DNA of 43,060 nt. Origin: an uncultured Actinobaculum sp. Its GTDB lineage: Bacteria > Actinomycetota > Actinomycetes > Actinomycetales > Actinomycetaceae. Of this stretch, positions 17,383-25,731 are shown one piece after another. The position numbers and the translations under genes are program-made. The notes beneath the pieces were generated by a model. That model made no database searches. It was not told the DNA's origin and worked only from the letters and a program-made list of their open reading frames with translations. Position 1 is the first letter of the stretch; each line of letters opens with the position of its first letter. Location: NCBI GenBank assembly GCA_938020505.1, contig CALIHR010000023.1, positions 1 to 43,060 on the forward strand, read 5' to 3'.

Positions 17383-17514
17383 CAAACAGGATAGGCGGAG
17401 GGTCCGACACATTCCAAACGAATCACGCCCCGCCCCGCCGGGCCGCACCCCCGCCGTCGTTTTGAGAAGGGACGGCCGCAGCCGCGCCCGCCTTTTCCCG
17501 TGTACCCTGAGCTG

Positions 17515-17988
17515 GTGTTTCACATCGTCTTCTACGAGCCGCGAATCCCAGGAAACACGGGGGCGGCGATTCGGCTGGCAGCATGCACGGGCGCCGCGCT
17601 CCACCTCGTCGAGCCCCTGGGCTTCACCTTCGAAGACTCTCACCTCAAGCGCGCGGGATTGGATTACCACGATCTCGCAGACCTTCGAGTCCACGCCGAC
17701 TTCGAGGCGCTCCTTCGCGCGCTCCCGGATTCGCGCATCTTCGCCTTCACCGGGCACACGTCAAACAGCTTCGCCGACGTCGCCTACCGCGAAACGGACG
17801 CCTTCCTCTTCGGGCCCGAACCGACGGGGCTGCCCGCGGACGTCATCGCCCATCCGGCGGTGACGGCTGCCGTGCGGATCCCCATGATGCCCCATCTACG
17901 CTCACTGAACCTGGCCAACTCCGCGTCGATCGCCGTCTACGAAGCCTGGCGTCAGTGCGGCTACGTCGGATCGTCGGACTTTTCATGA
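17515..17988 (+). CDS. trmL: tRNA (cytidine/uridine(34)-2'-O)-methyltransferase TrmL
   Basis: 157 residues; a minimal SPOUT methyltransferase that methylates the wobble ribose of tRNA-Leu isoacceptors. Diagnostic motifs are FHIVFYEPRIPGNTGAAIRL at the start, LFGPEPTGLP (trefoil-knot SAM site) and RIPMMPHLRSLNLANSASIAVYE at the end. GTG 17515 matches where the family begins and has TACCCT ending 6 nt before it, as in leaderless genes nearby; GTG 17500 is an alternative. A tRNA-Leu gene lies in the same window but is not linked. The stop codon is inside a 22-bp duplication. Confidence 0.92.
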   Translation: MFHIVFYEPRIPGNTGAAIRLAACTGAALHLVEPLGFTFEDSHLKRAGLDYHDLADLRVHADFEALLRALPDSRIFAFTGHTSNSFADVAYRETDAFLFGPEPTGLPADVIAHPAVTAAVRIPMMPHLRSLNLANSASIAVYEAWRQCGYVGSSDFS

Positions 17989-18012
17989 GAGATCGTCGGG
18001 CTTTTCCTAAGA
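17969..18012 (+). repeat. 22-bp tandem duplication spanning the trmL stop codon
   Basis: Units 17969-17990 and 17991-18012 share 19 of 22 bases. The first contains the trmL TGA (17986-17988). Confidence 0.8.
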
Positions 18013-18407
18013 GGATCGACATAGAAAACCCCACACACTCCCACCGGTTCAGACGTCTTTGGGGAACATCATTCATTGACAAACAGGCTTCAGCAAAGAT
18101 CAGACAAAGCATGCCATAGTCACACATCAAATCGGCGTATTCAACCGATAAAATAACGCGGAGCGCACAGCTAAATGTGAAGTGCACAGTCACAGCAAAA
18201 GGCGCGTTTCCGGCACACGCCTATCGCTGTCGGCGCGCCGAGCCGGCAAGCATGCGCCGCGGCGCATCAAGGTTCGACGGCGCGACCGGCCTGGCCGACG
18301 GCGACCGGATTCAACCGCCGCGTCAGACACGACCCGATTCAACCGCTCCGCCCGGCAGCAAGGCCGAGCCGACGCCCGCTTTCATCAGGGGCGATTCGGC
18401 GATCGCC

Positions 18408-18526
18408 ACGCAACGAGACCACAGCTACGCAACGAGACCGCGGCCCCGCAAGAAGGCCAAGGCCCTGGCTTCGCAACAAGGCCGATCTTCGCAACAAGGC
18501 CGATACGGCTGACGCGCAACGAGACC
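18408..18526. repeat. Cluster of short direct repeats
   Basis: The motif cgcaacgagacc occurs three times (about 18409, 18428 and 18515), and an 18-bp unit is perfectly duplicated at 18469-18486 and 18487-18504. Function unknown. Confidence 0.65.
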
Positions 18527-18596
18527 GCGCCGATCGCCGCCCCTACATCGGAGAGGCCGACGGAGCCTACGCGCGACTCGAATAAGGCCACGAACG

Positions 18597-18618
18597 GCCG
18601 CCCCCGCATCGGGGCGGC
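18597..18618 (-). terminator. Hairpin after the XRE regulator gene
   Basis: GCCGCCCC (18597-18604) pairs with GGGGCGGC (18611-18618), 10 bases beyond the stop of the regulator gene on the minus strand. Confidence 0.5.
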
Positions 18619-18627
18619 GGCCATGAG

Positions 18628-18927
18628 CTAAAGGCTCTCGCCCGCCTCGACTTGCTCTTGGAACGTCTCGGAGGCGGCAAGGAGGAGGTCCTCAACGGGG
18701 AGCTCGAGGGCGTTGGCAAGCCTGAACAACGTGAAAAGTCGCGGATTGACGGCTTTGTTCGAGCGCCTATCGGACCTGGCGCTCTCCATTAGTTGATAGT
18801 GGTTTCTATCAATGTCGGCACGCAGCGCCACCTGTTCCTGAGACAGTCCGAGCTCTTTCCGCCTAGCTCGGATCGTCATAGCGAATATGTTTGCAAGTTG
18901 GCGCTCTAACGGCGAAGAATCGGGCAT
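18628..18927 (-). CDS. Small XRE-family helix-turn-helix regulator
   Basis: 99 residues, essentially one HTH_3 domain: IRARRKELGLSQEQVALRAD is the first part, with DRNHYQLMESARSDR as recognition helix region, then LFRLANALELPVEDLL. It would bind DNA as a dimer. The start at 18927 has GGGG a few bases upstream. It is a lone gene between two repeat-bearing spacers and does not sit beside a toxin-like partner; the next gene upstream is a TrmH-type methyltransferase 32 bases away. Target genes cannot be told from sequence. Confidence 0.85.
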   Translation of the reverse strand: MPDSSPLERQLANIFAMTIRARRKELGLSQEQVALRADIDRNHYQLMESARSDRRSNKAVNPRLFTLFRLANALELPVEDLLLAASETFQEQVEAGESL

Positions 18928-18959
18928 ATCCCCACTTTTGCCGTGTAATCAATGCTTTA

Positions 18960-19817
18960 CTACGGTGTATGCACGGTACGTAGCTCCCAGCACGCAACGG
19001 CCATCGCAGCTGCTACATTAAGCGAGTCGACGTCGCCAGCCATTGGAATGACGACTGAATGGTCGACTGCGGCGATCGTCGAGTCGCGAAGGCCGTCCCC
19101 TTCGGCCCCGAGAACGATCGCGATTTTGGAGTCCTTCGCCGAGCACACCTCAAGGCGGGAGAAGGCATCGAGGGCGACGGCGTCGTCCGTCAACGCCAGC
19201 GCAGCCGTTGTATAGCCACATTCAGAAAGCATCTTCGCGCTTCGAGGCCAGCCGTCGATTCTGGTCCAGGGAACCTGGAAGACGGTTCCCATCGAGACCC
19301 GAACCGACCTCCTGTAAAGGGGGTCTGCACAATCCGATGTGACGAACACTGCATCGACGCCAAGCGCTGCGGCCGAGCGGAAGATCGCTCCCACGTTGGT
19401 GTGGTCGACCAGGTTTTCGAGTACGACGATCCGCGCGGGGCCCGATCCCACGGCCTCGAGCATCGCCCGAGGGTCGGCCAAGGCGGGGCGATTCATGGCG
19501 GCTATCGCCCCGCGGTGGAGGTGAAACCCGGTGACCTCCTGAAGCTTCTCCTCGTCGCACACGTACACGGGAATGTCGCCTCCCTCGCCGTCCCCGCCGG
19601 CCTTCGTCAACGAAGGGGCGAGATCGGCGAGCCACCGTTCGTCGGCCAGGACCGAACGCGGCCTGTGGCCTGCGGCTATCGCCCGTTGGATGACTTTCGA
19701 CGACTCGGCCATATACAGGCCGTTCTCCGTCTCAAGCTTCTTTCGAAGAGCCACGTCGGTCAGCCTGACGTAATCCGACAGGCGATCGTCGTGGATGTCG
19801 GTAATTGGCACTAACAC
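18960..19817 (-). CDS. TrmH/SpoU-family RNA 2'-O-methyltransferase
   Basis: About 285 residues: an N-terminal substrate-binding region (LSDYVRLTDVALRKKLE, then a SpoU_sub_bind-like segment) and a C-terminal SPOUT knot domain with the three family motifs, ENLVDHTNVGAIFRSA, IVLGAEGDGL and IPMAGDVDSLNVAAA. It methylates ribose 2'-OH in rRNA or tRNA; the exact nucleotide is unknown. The start is uncertain: GTG 19817 or 19811 fits the family N-terminus, GTG 19850 is also open, and none has a good ribosome binding site. Confidence 0.9.
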   Translation of the reverse strand: MLVPITDIHDDRLSDYVRLTDVALRKKLETENGLYMAESSKVIQRAIAAGHRPRSVLADERWLADLAPSLTKAGGDGEGGDIPVYVCDEEKLQEVTGFHLHRGAIAAMNRPALADPRAMLEAVGSGPARIVVLENLVDHTNVGAIFRSAAALGVDAVFVTSDCADPLYRRSVRVSMGTVFQVPWTRIDGWPRSAKMLSECGYTTAALALTDDAVALDAFSRLEVCSAKDSKIAIVLGAEGDGLRDSTIAAVDHSVVIPMAGDVDSLNVAAAMAVACWELRTVHTP

Positions 19818-20275
19818 AGAACAAGAGTGCCATAGACAACGCCATCGCACGCATCAAAAAGCGTCTATCGACGCATACGTGCCATCAAGAATTCCGTGCA
19901 TGCACGGAAACGACAGATCGTATTCGCGACCGTAACGACGCACATCGTCGTCTCCCACGAGGCACCGGAAGCATTGACGCAAACGTAAACATAGTCAAAC
20001 TCTTATTAAGGCGTCGGCTCCGTAACAACTTCGTTGAAACGCAGGCTCTGTAACTTGTGCGCTCCGATCTCGCAGCACAGCGCGGCGCGCCGCTCGAAGG
20101 GAGACGGCGTTTGCACCCCGCCACCCATGCGAAGCTGGGCGGCCGGCGCGTGGTTGGCGCCAGAGGGCTGCCCCGCGCATGCGAAGCGGGGCGCGAACGG
20201 CTGTTCTCCGCTCGCGCCCCGCTCCCACAGAGTTCAGCGCCTCAAAGCGCCTGGCCCGTCAGGGAATCTCAAGCA
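19818..20275. other. Spacer upstream of the TrmH gene
   Basis: An AT-richer gap of about 450 bases holding a perfect palindrome at 19892 and a small hairpin at 19861-19874. I see no coding frame with a start site and normal composition, and no recognisable RNA gene. Confidence 0.45.
19892..19909. promoter_or_regulatory. Perfect 18-bp palindrome, possible operator
   Basis: TTCCGTGCA followed directly by its reverse complement TGCACGGAA. It lies 75-90 bases upstream of the TrmH start, and a TGCACGG half-site also appears near 18970 by the XRE gene. A dimeric regulator such as the XRE protein could bind here; this is inference. Confidence 0.35.
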
Positions 20276-21433
20276 TCACTGGCCCGCAGGAGGCGTTCCG
20301 TTCCCGTTAGGGCCGCCTTGGTCGAAGCTTCGGAACTCCGGCGGCGCAGGCGTCGTGGGCCTCTGGCCTATCTCCGCGTCCGGGTCGAAATGGCGCCCCG
20401 ACTGGCGCCCCGAAGTCTCGGCTTCGTCGATGGCGACGTCGGCGGCGCCCTTGGCGTCGGCCAAAGCGTCGTCGATGTCGGGCAGCGCTGTGGCCGCCAG
20501 GGCGTCGGCGATCTTTCCGGTGCCCTCGAAATCGACTCCCGACTTGCCGTCGCCGTCCTGGCCCCCGAAGCCCTTGGCGACCGCGTTGAGGGCGGCCGTC
20601 ATCTCCGTGGGGACGATCCACAGCTTGGACGACGAGGAGTTGGCGATCTGCGGAAGCGTCTTGATGTACTCGTAGGAGAGGAGCTTGGGATCGACGTTGC
20701 CGCGGTGGATGGCGTCGAAGACCTGGAGGATGGCTCGCGCCTCGCCCTGGGCCCTCAGGATCGTCGACTGGGCCTGGCCCTCGGCCCTGAGGATCGCCGA
20801 CTGCTTCTCGCCCTCGGCCGTCAGAACGGCAGACTGCTTGACGCCCTCGGCCGTAAGGATCGCGGCGCGGCGGTCGCGCTCGGCCTTCATCTGCTGCTCC
20901 ATCGCGCCCTGGACGGAACGCGGCGGATCGATGGCCTTCAGCTCGACGCGCGAAACGCGAATGCCCCAGCGGCCGGTCGCCTCGTCGAGCTGGCCGCGCA
21001 GCTGGCCGTTGATCTGGTCGCGCCCCGTGAGCGCCTGCTCCATGTCCATCGTGCCGATGATGTTTCGAAGCGTTGTGACCGCGAGCTGCTCAATGGCGGC
21101 CATCGGGTCGGCGATCTCATAGGTCGCGGCGATCGGATTCGTCACCTGATAGTAGATGACGGTGTCGATGGAGACGTTGATGTTGTCCGAGGTGATGACC
21201 GGCTGCGGAGGGAAGGGAACGACCTGCTCGCGCATGTCGATCCTCTCCCGAATGGAATCAACGAACGGGAACAGGAAATGCAGGCCCGGCGTAAGGGTCT
21301 TGTGATACCTGCCCAGGCGCTCGACGACGTAGGTGTACCCCTGGTTGACCATCTTGATCGCCATAAAGACGAAAAGGATCACGATGAATGCAACCAAGGC
21401 CAAAAGTACGAGGCCGACGTTCATATCGCTCAT
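20276..21433 (-). CDS. SPFH/Band 7 (stomatin-like, QmcA-type) membrane protein
   Basis: 385 residues. One N-terminal membrane helix (about 7-29), then a Band 7 domain (VNQGYTYVVERLGRYHKTL, GLHFLFPFVDSIRERIDMREQ) and a long coiled-coil-like Ala/Glu/Arg repeat (AERDRRAAILTAEGVKQSA, repeated as ILRAEGQAQST). The C-terminal 90 residues are disordered Gly/Asp/Pro-rich sequence. Such proteins form large ring oligomers that organise membrane domains or regulate membrane proteases. ATG 21433 follows AGAAGGA. The NfeD gene lies directly upstream on the same strand, the classic pairing. Confidence 0.93.
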   Translation of the reverse strand: MSDMNVGLVLLALVAFIVILFVFMAIKMVNQGYTYVVERLGRYHKTLTPGLHFLFPFVDSIRERIDMREQVVPFPPQPVITSDNINVSIDTVIYYQVTNPIAATYEIADPMAAIEQLAVTTLRNIIGTMDMEQALTGRDQINGQLRGQLDEATGRWGIRVSRVELKAIDPPRSVQGAMEQQMKAERDRRAAILTAEGVKQSAVLTAEGEKQSAILRAEGQAQSTILRAQGEARAILQVFDAIHRGNVDPKLLSYEYIKTLPQIANSSSSKLWIVPTEMTAALNAVAKGFGGQDGDGKSGVDFEGTGKIADALAATALPDIDDALADAKGAADVAIDEAETSGRQSGRHFDPDAEIGQRPTTPAPPEFRSFDQGGPNGNGTPPAGQ

Positions 21434-21449
21434 AATGGGTCCTTCTAGT

Positions 21450-21485
21450 TGTTGCGGTTACTGATGTAGTTGCAGTTGCTGATGT
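21450..21485 (-). repeat. 18-bp imperfect tandem repeat before the SPFH gene
   Basis: Two 18-base units (21450-21467 and 21468-21485) differ at two positions. They lie between nfeD and the SPFH gene, just upstream of the SPFH ribosome binding site. Confidence 0.6.
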
Positions 21486-21600
21486 AGGGTGTGGCGGAAA
21501 GCGACGTCGCCGGAACGCCGGACGGCCGTCGGCAGCGGAGATTTCCCATGAGAGAGGACTCCCATTGGCCAGAGCGCGCGCCGCCGGCCAGAATGCCGCC

Positions 21601-22035
21601 CTATTGGCCGGGACGCGGCGACTGCGCGACGATGGCCACGACGCCCTCGATGTCAGTGACGACGACGTCGCTCCCCTCGGGAATGACCCCTGCCGCCGAG
21701 CGCGAAGACCAGACGTCCCCGCCGATCTTCACCCGTCCGGCATTCTCGTCTATCACCGTGAGGGCGCGGGCCCGCTTGCCTATCTGATCTTGGACCGTGC
21801 CGACCTTCGTCCCCTTGGGGTTGAAATGGTTCTTCGCCCACGGGCGCACGATCGCCAGAAGGAGGACGGAGACGACGGCGAACGCGGCGACCTGCGCCAC
21901 GAGGCTGTCCGTTCCGGCGGAGACGCCGGCGGCGACGAACGCGCCTCCCGCGATCATGAGGAAGGAAAAATCGACCGTCATGAATTCCAAAGCGACGCAG
22001 CAAAGGGCGATGATGCCCCAAACTTCCCAGCTCAC
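21601..22035 (-). CDS. NfeD-like membrane protein (short form)
   Basis: 144 residues. Two to three N-terminal hydrophobic segments (VWGIIALCCVALEFMTVDF; LMIAGGAFVAAGVSAG; VAAFAVVSVLLLAIVRPW) are followed by an OB-fold domain (GKRARALTVIDENAGRVKIGGDVW ... DVVVTDIEGVVAIV) typical of NfeD1b. It partners the SPFH protein encoded 167 bases downstream. The GTG at 22035 follows TAGGAG. A TACTAT hexamer about 20 bases further upstream may be the -10. The stop region recurs imperfectly about 40 bases downstream. Confidence 0.88.
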   Translation of the reverse strand: MSWEVWGIIALCCVALEFMTVDFSFLMIAGGAFVAAGVSAGTDSLVAQVAAFAVVSVLLLAIVRPWAKNHFNPKGTKVGTVQDQIGKRARALTVIDENAGRVKIGGDVWSSRSAAGVIPEGSDVVVTDIEGVVAIVAQSPRPGQ

Positions 22036-22189
22036 GTTACCACTCCTAGCTATAGTAAAGATGCATTCTAGTTTAGCGGGCGGAGCACCCCGGTTATAGA
22101 CTCCATTCGGGTAGGAATCCCCACAGTCGCCGCGGGGGAGAAAACGGCGGGCCTCGCACGCGCCGCGGGGCCGATCGCGCGCAAGGCGC

Positions 22190-22972
22190 TCAGGCCTTCC
22201 GAGCCGAGAACCGCCCGGCCTCGCGGCTCACCGCGAGGCCGAGGCCGAAGACCGCCGAGAGATTGGCCGATGTGACGGTTTCTCCTATCGGGCCCGAAGC
22301 GTAGACGGCCCCGTCCTTGAGCAAAAGTGCGTGGGTGAAGCCGGGCGGAATCTCTTCGACGTGGTGGGTGACGAGCACGATCACCGGCGAGCGCGGCTCG
22401 AAGGCCAGTTGCGAAAGGGCCTCAACGAGGTTCTCCCGCCCGCCCAAATCGAGGCCGGAGGCCGGCTCGTCGAGGATGAGCACCTCGGGGTTGGGCATGA
22501 GGGCGCGGGCGATCCCCACGCGCTTCTTCTCCCCTGAAGAAAGGGTCGAGAAGAGGCGCGTCTCCAGGGATCCCACGCCGAGGCCGGCCAGAAGGGCCCG
22601 CGCCCGTTCGTCGTCGAGGGGGTCGTAGACCTCCCGCCACGTCGCCAAGTGGCCGTAGGCGGCCGTTCGAACGACGTCGACGGCCCTCTGGCCCTCCGGG
22701 ATCCTCGCGTCGATGGCGGCGGACATCGTGCCGACGAGGGGGCGCAGATCCTCCAGGTTGACGCGGCCCAGGCGTTCGCCGACGATCGTCACCGATCCGC
22801 TGGTGGGGTGCATGCGCCCCGAGACCAGCTGGATGAGAGTCGTCTTGCCCGCGCCGTTGGGGCCGAGGACGACCCACCTCTGGCCGTCGTCGACGCTCCA
22901 ATCGACCGAGTCGAGGATGGCGCGTCCGTCGCGCCGAACGGTCGCCTCCCGAACATCAAGCACATCGCCCAT
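22190..22972 (-). CDS. Stand-alone ABC transporter ATP-binding protein
   Basis: 260 residues, a complete ABC ATPase: Walker A GPNGAGKTT, signature LSSGEKKRVGIARAL, Walker B VLILDEPASGLD and switch His in VTHHVEE. No permease gene is adjacent, so the partner or substrate is unknown; similar stand-alone ATPases (YlmA/ModF-like) exist across actinobacteria. The gene is 23 bases downstream of glgA but has its own TAATCT box 6 nt before the ATG, so it can be transcribed separately without a leader. Confidence 0.88.
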   Translation of the reverse strand: MGDVLDVREATVRRDGRAILDSVDWSVDDGQRWVVLGPNGAGKTTLIQLVSGRMHPTSGSVTIVGERLGRVNLEDLRPLVGTMSAAIDARIPEGQRAVDVVRTAAYGHLATWREVYDPLDDERARALLAGLGVGSLETRLFSTLSSGEKKRVGIARALMPNPEVLILDEPASGLDLGGRENLVEALSQLAFEPRSPVIVLVTHHVEEIPPGFTHALLLKDGAVYASGPIGETVTSANLSAVFGLGLAVSREAGRFSARKA

Positions 22973-22978
22973 GGAACA

Positions 22979-22984
22979 AGATTA
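22979..22984 (-). promoter_or_regulatory. -10 box of the leaderless ABC ATPase gene
   Basis: TAATCT on the minus strand ends 6 nt before the ATG at 22972, in the 23-base gap after glgA. Confidence 0.5.
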
Positions 22985-22995
22985 CCGCGAGAGGC

Positions 22996-24225
22996 CTAAA
23001 GTCCCGCTATGACGTCGCGGTAGAAGTCCATCGTCTTGAGGGCGATCGACTCCCATGAGAAGTGCTCCTCCACCCGCTTGCGGCCCGCCGCCCCCATCTC
23101 GCGCGCCTTCTCGGGGTCGGCGCACACAGCCTCCAGAGCGGAGGCGAGATCGGCCTCGAACGCCTCGGGATGCACGGGCGTTCCCGTCCCGTCGTCAAGC
23201 TGCTCGATCGGGACGAGGGTTCCGGTCACCCCGTCCTCGATGCAGTCCGGGATGCCCCCCGTCTTCGTTCCGACGACGGGAAGCCCCACGGCCATCGCCT
23301 CGAGGTTGACGATTCCGAGGGGCTCGTAAATCGACGGCGTGACGAAGGCCGTGGAACACGACAGGAGCCGGATGATCTTGCCGCGGCTGAGGAAGTCCGA
23401 GATCCACACGATGCCCGTGCGCCTGCTTTGGAGGTCCTCGACGAGAGCCTCGGTTTCCGCGGCGATCTCCGGGGTGTCCGGCGCCCCGGCGCACAGCACC
23501 ACCTGGATCTCCGGCGGCAGCTTGGCGATCGCCCGCAGCAGGCCGGGAACCCCCTTCTGCCGGGTGATCCTTCCGACGAACATGATCGTGGGCTTGTCCG
23601 GGTCGAGCCCGTAGGAGGCGAAGTACTCCCTGGCCGCCGCGATTTCCTCATCGGCCTTCGGGGCGTTCCAGCCCGAGAGGTCGATCCCGTTGTGGATGAC
23701 GCGCACCCGGTCGGGGTCGATCTTCGGGTAGCAGCGAAGGATGTCGTCCTTCATGGCGAAGGAGACGGCGACGATTCCGTCGGCGGCCTCGTAGGCCGTC
23801 CGCTCGACCCAGGAGGAGACTTCGTAGCCGCCCCCCAGCTGCTCGCGCTTCCACGGGCGCAGCGGCTCCAGGGAGTGGGCCGATATGACGTGGGGGATGC
23901 CGTACAGCATCCCTCCGATGTGGCCGGCCATGTTGGCGTACCAGGTGTGAGAGTGGAGGATGTCGGCTTCCCGCACGCGATCGGCGATCTCCAGGTCGAC
24001 GCCGAGAGTCTTGATCGCGGCGTTCGCAGAAGCGAGCTCGGCCGGATAGTCGTATCCGTGCACCGTGACTCCGGCGGGCGAAACGCCCGCTTCGCGCGGC
24101 CCGTCGAAGGCGTGAACGTCGACGTCGGCATGGGCCGCTAGCACTTTGGACAATTCCTCAACGTGGACACCCGCGCCACCGTAGACGTTTGGCGGGTATT
24201 CTCGAGTCAATAGAGCGACACGCAA
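22996..24225 (-). CDS. glgA: Actinobacterial glycogen synthase / alpha-maltose-1-phosphate synthase (GlgA/GlgM type)
   Basis: 409 residues, a GT5/GT4-fold ADP-glucose glycosyltransferase of the short actinobacterial type. Motifs: LLTREYPPNVYGGAGVHVEEL at the N-terminus, MFVGRITRQKGVPGLL, and the C-terminal EPLGIVNLEAMAVGLPVV with the catalytic Glu region. It uses the ADP-glucose made by the divergently coded GlgC. In mycobacteria the protein at this divergent locus (GlgM) makes alpha-maltose-1-phosphate, so that product is possible here. TTG 24225 is chosen because GAAGGAAGGA precedes it and the family begins at this point; upstream in-frame residues do not fit. Confidence 0.92.
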   Translation of the reverse strand: MRVALLTREYPPNVYGGAGVHVEELSKVLAAHADVDVHAFDGPREAGVSPAGVTVHGYDYPAELASANAAIKTLGVDLEIADRVREADILHSHTWYANMAGHIGGMLYGIPHVISAHSLEPLRPWKREQLGGGYEVSSWVERTAYEAADGIVAVSFAMKDDILRCYPKIDPDRVRVIHNGIDLSGWNAPKADEEIAAAREYFASYGLDPDKPTIMFVGRITRQKGVPGLLRAIAKLPPEIQVVLCAGAPDTPEIAAETEALVEDLQSRRTGIVWISDFLSRGKIIRLLSCSTAFVTPSIYEPLGIVNLEAMAVGLPVVGTKTGGIPDCIEDGVTGTLVPIEQLDDGTGTPVHPEAFEADLASALEAVCADPEKAREMGAAGRKRVEEHFSWESIALKTMDFYRDVIAGL

Positions 24226-24245
24226 TGTGGGGTCCTTCCTTCGGT

Positions 24246-24259
24246 GGTCAACGCTGACC
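24246..24259. promoter_or_regulatory. Inverted repeat between glgA and glgC
   Basis: GGTCA-ACGC-TGACC lies in the 111-base divergent gap, 21 bases before the glgA start. It could be an operator for coordinated control of glycogen synthesis. Clear -35/-10 pairs are not evident, apart from TATATG at about 24316 for glgC. Confidence 0.35.
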
Positions 24260-24336
24260 CCTTCACTGTACCCGCTCTGTGCGTCCAACGGCGGACAACT
24301 CGTGCGCTGAACCAATATATGAGATAGGTGGAACCT

Positions 24337-25731
24337 ATGGGAGCCAAACCCCGCGTCCTCGCAATCGTCCTGGCTGGCGGAGAAGGCAAGCGCCTTATGC
24401 CCCTCACCCAGGATCGGGCCAAGCCCGCCGTGCCCTTCGGCGGCATCTACAGGCTCATCGACTTTTCATTGAGCAACATCGTCAATTCGGGATACCTGAA
24501 GATCATCGTCTTGACCCAATACAAGTCCCATTCCCTCGACAGGCACATCGCGCGCAACTGGCGCATGTCCAATCTTTTCGAGAACTACGTCGCCCCCGTG
24601 CCCGCGCAGCAGCGGCGCGGCGACCACTGGTATCTCGGATCGGCCGACGCCGTCTATCAGTCGCTCAACATCCTCGACGACGAGCGGCCCGAGGTCGTCG
24701 TCATCACCGGGGCGGACAACATCTACCGCATGGACTTCTCGCAGATGGTCGACCAGCACGTCGAAACCGGCGCGGAGCTGACGATCGCGGGTATCCGCCA
24801 GCCGCTGGAGCTGGCGTCGGCATTCGGCGTAATCGACGTGAACAAGACCGATCCGCGCCGCGTGGCCGCCTTCGTTGAAAAGCCCCAGGACACCTCGGGG
24901 CTCGGCCTGCCGGATTCGCCCAACGAGTTCCTGGCCTCCATGGGCAACTACGTCTTCAACACCGACGCCCTGTACAAGGTGCTCTCCGACGACGCCGTCG
25001 ACCCCAGTTCGAAGCACGACATGGGCGGAAACATCGTGCCCTTCTTCGTGGGGAAGGGCACGTGCGGCGTCTACGACTTCACCTTCAACAACGTTCCCGG
25101 CCACTCCGACCGAGACCGCGACTACTGGCGCGACGTCGGGACGATCGACGCCTACTACGAGGCGAACATGGACCTCATCTCCGTCAACCCAGTCTTCAAC
25201 CTGTACAACGACAGGTGGCCGCTTCTGACGGGGCATTCGCACCTCGCCCCCGCGAAGTTCGTCTACGGGCACCACGAGAGGCTGGGCCACGCGCTCGATT
25301 CGATCGTCTCCCCGGGGGTCATCGTCTCCGGAGGCGAAGTGATTGGGTCCGTCCTCTCCCCCGGCGTGCGCGTGAATTCGTGGTCGACGGTGCGCGAGTC
25401 CGTTCTGCTCGACGGCGTCACCGTGGGACGCAACGCGACGGTCGTGCGCGCGATCCTCGACAAGTACGTCGTGGTCGAGGAGGGCGCGCAGGTGGGCGTC
25501 AACCACGAGCACGACCGGGCCCGCGGATTCCACGTCTCCGAGGGCGGCATCACCGTGGTCCCCAAGGGCGCGCGCATCAAGGCCGCGCTTTACGCGCCGA
25601 CGCCGGCCGAGGCCCCCGACCCGTCCGACGCGGCCGGAGCCTCCGGCGATGCGCCCGCGGGGTCCGAGGCGTTCGAGGCTTCCGCGCGCTCCGGCGGCGC
25701 CGAAGAGGACGGGGCGGCCACTCTTGTATGA
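24337..25731 (+). CDS. glgC: Glucose-1-phosphate adenylyltransferase (ADP-glucose pyrophosphorylase)
   Basis: 464 residues. Makes ADP-glucose from glucose-1-phosphate and ATP, the committed step of glycogen synthesis. The nucleotidyltransferase signature is AGGEGKRLMPLTQDRAKPAVPFGG; also seen are GSADAVYQSLN, FVEKP and DVGTIDAYYEAN, then left-handed beta-helix repeats (SVLSPGVRVNSWSTVRESVLLDG). ATG 24337 follows AGGTGG; the GTG nine bases upstream overlaps that site. The last 50 residues are an Ala/Pro/Ser/Glu-rich tail beyond the normal end of about 405-415, probably disordered. Its stop overlaps the serB start (ATGA). Confidence 0.96.
   Translation: MGAKPRVLAIVLAGGEGKRLMPLTQDRAKPAVPFGGIYRLIDFSLSNIVNSGYLKIIVLTQYKSHSLDRHIARNWRMSNLFENYVAPVPAQQRRGDHWYLGSADAVYQSLNILDDERPEVVVITGADNIYRMDFSQMVDQHVETGAELTIAGIRQPLELASAFGVIDVNKTDPRRVAAFVEKPQDTSGLGLPDSPNEFLASMGNYVFNTDALYKVLSDDAVDPSSKHDMGGNIVPFFVGKGTCGVYDFTFNNVPGHSDRDRDYWRDVGTIDAYYEANMDLISVNPVFNLYNDRWPLLTGHSHLAPAKFVYGHHERLGHALDSIVSPGVIVSGGEVIGSVLSPGVRVNSWSTVRESVLLDGVTVGRNATVVRAILDKYVVVEEGAQVGVNHEHDRARGFHVSEGGITVVPKGARIKAALYAPTPAEAPDPSDAAGASGDAPAGSEAFEASARSGGAEEDGAATLV

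Larger units (their letters stand above)
17989..18627. other. Repeat-bearing spacer without a convincing gene
   Basis: From 18030 to 18180 the DNA is AT-rich with no feature I can name. From 18180 to 18590 it is GC-rich and internally repetitive. A + frame at 18182-18631 spells Arg/Thr/Ala-rich repeats without a domain, and its start lacks a clear ribosome binding site, so I do not call it. Confidence 0.5.

Noticed and set aside
18408..18526. Short repeats considered as a CRISPR array
   Set aside because: Units are only 12-18 bases, irregularly spaced or directly tandem, with no unique spacers and no cas genes in the window.
18182..18631. Plus-strand frame of 149 codons with repeated ATRP and RNETA words
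   Set aside because: No clear ribosome binding site, no domain, and its repeats follow DNA-level duplications in a spacer; it also overlaps the hairpin after the XRE gene.
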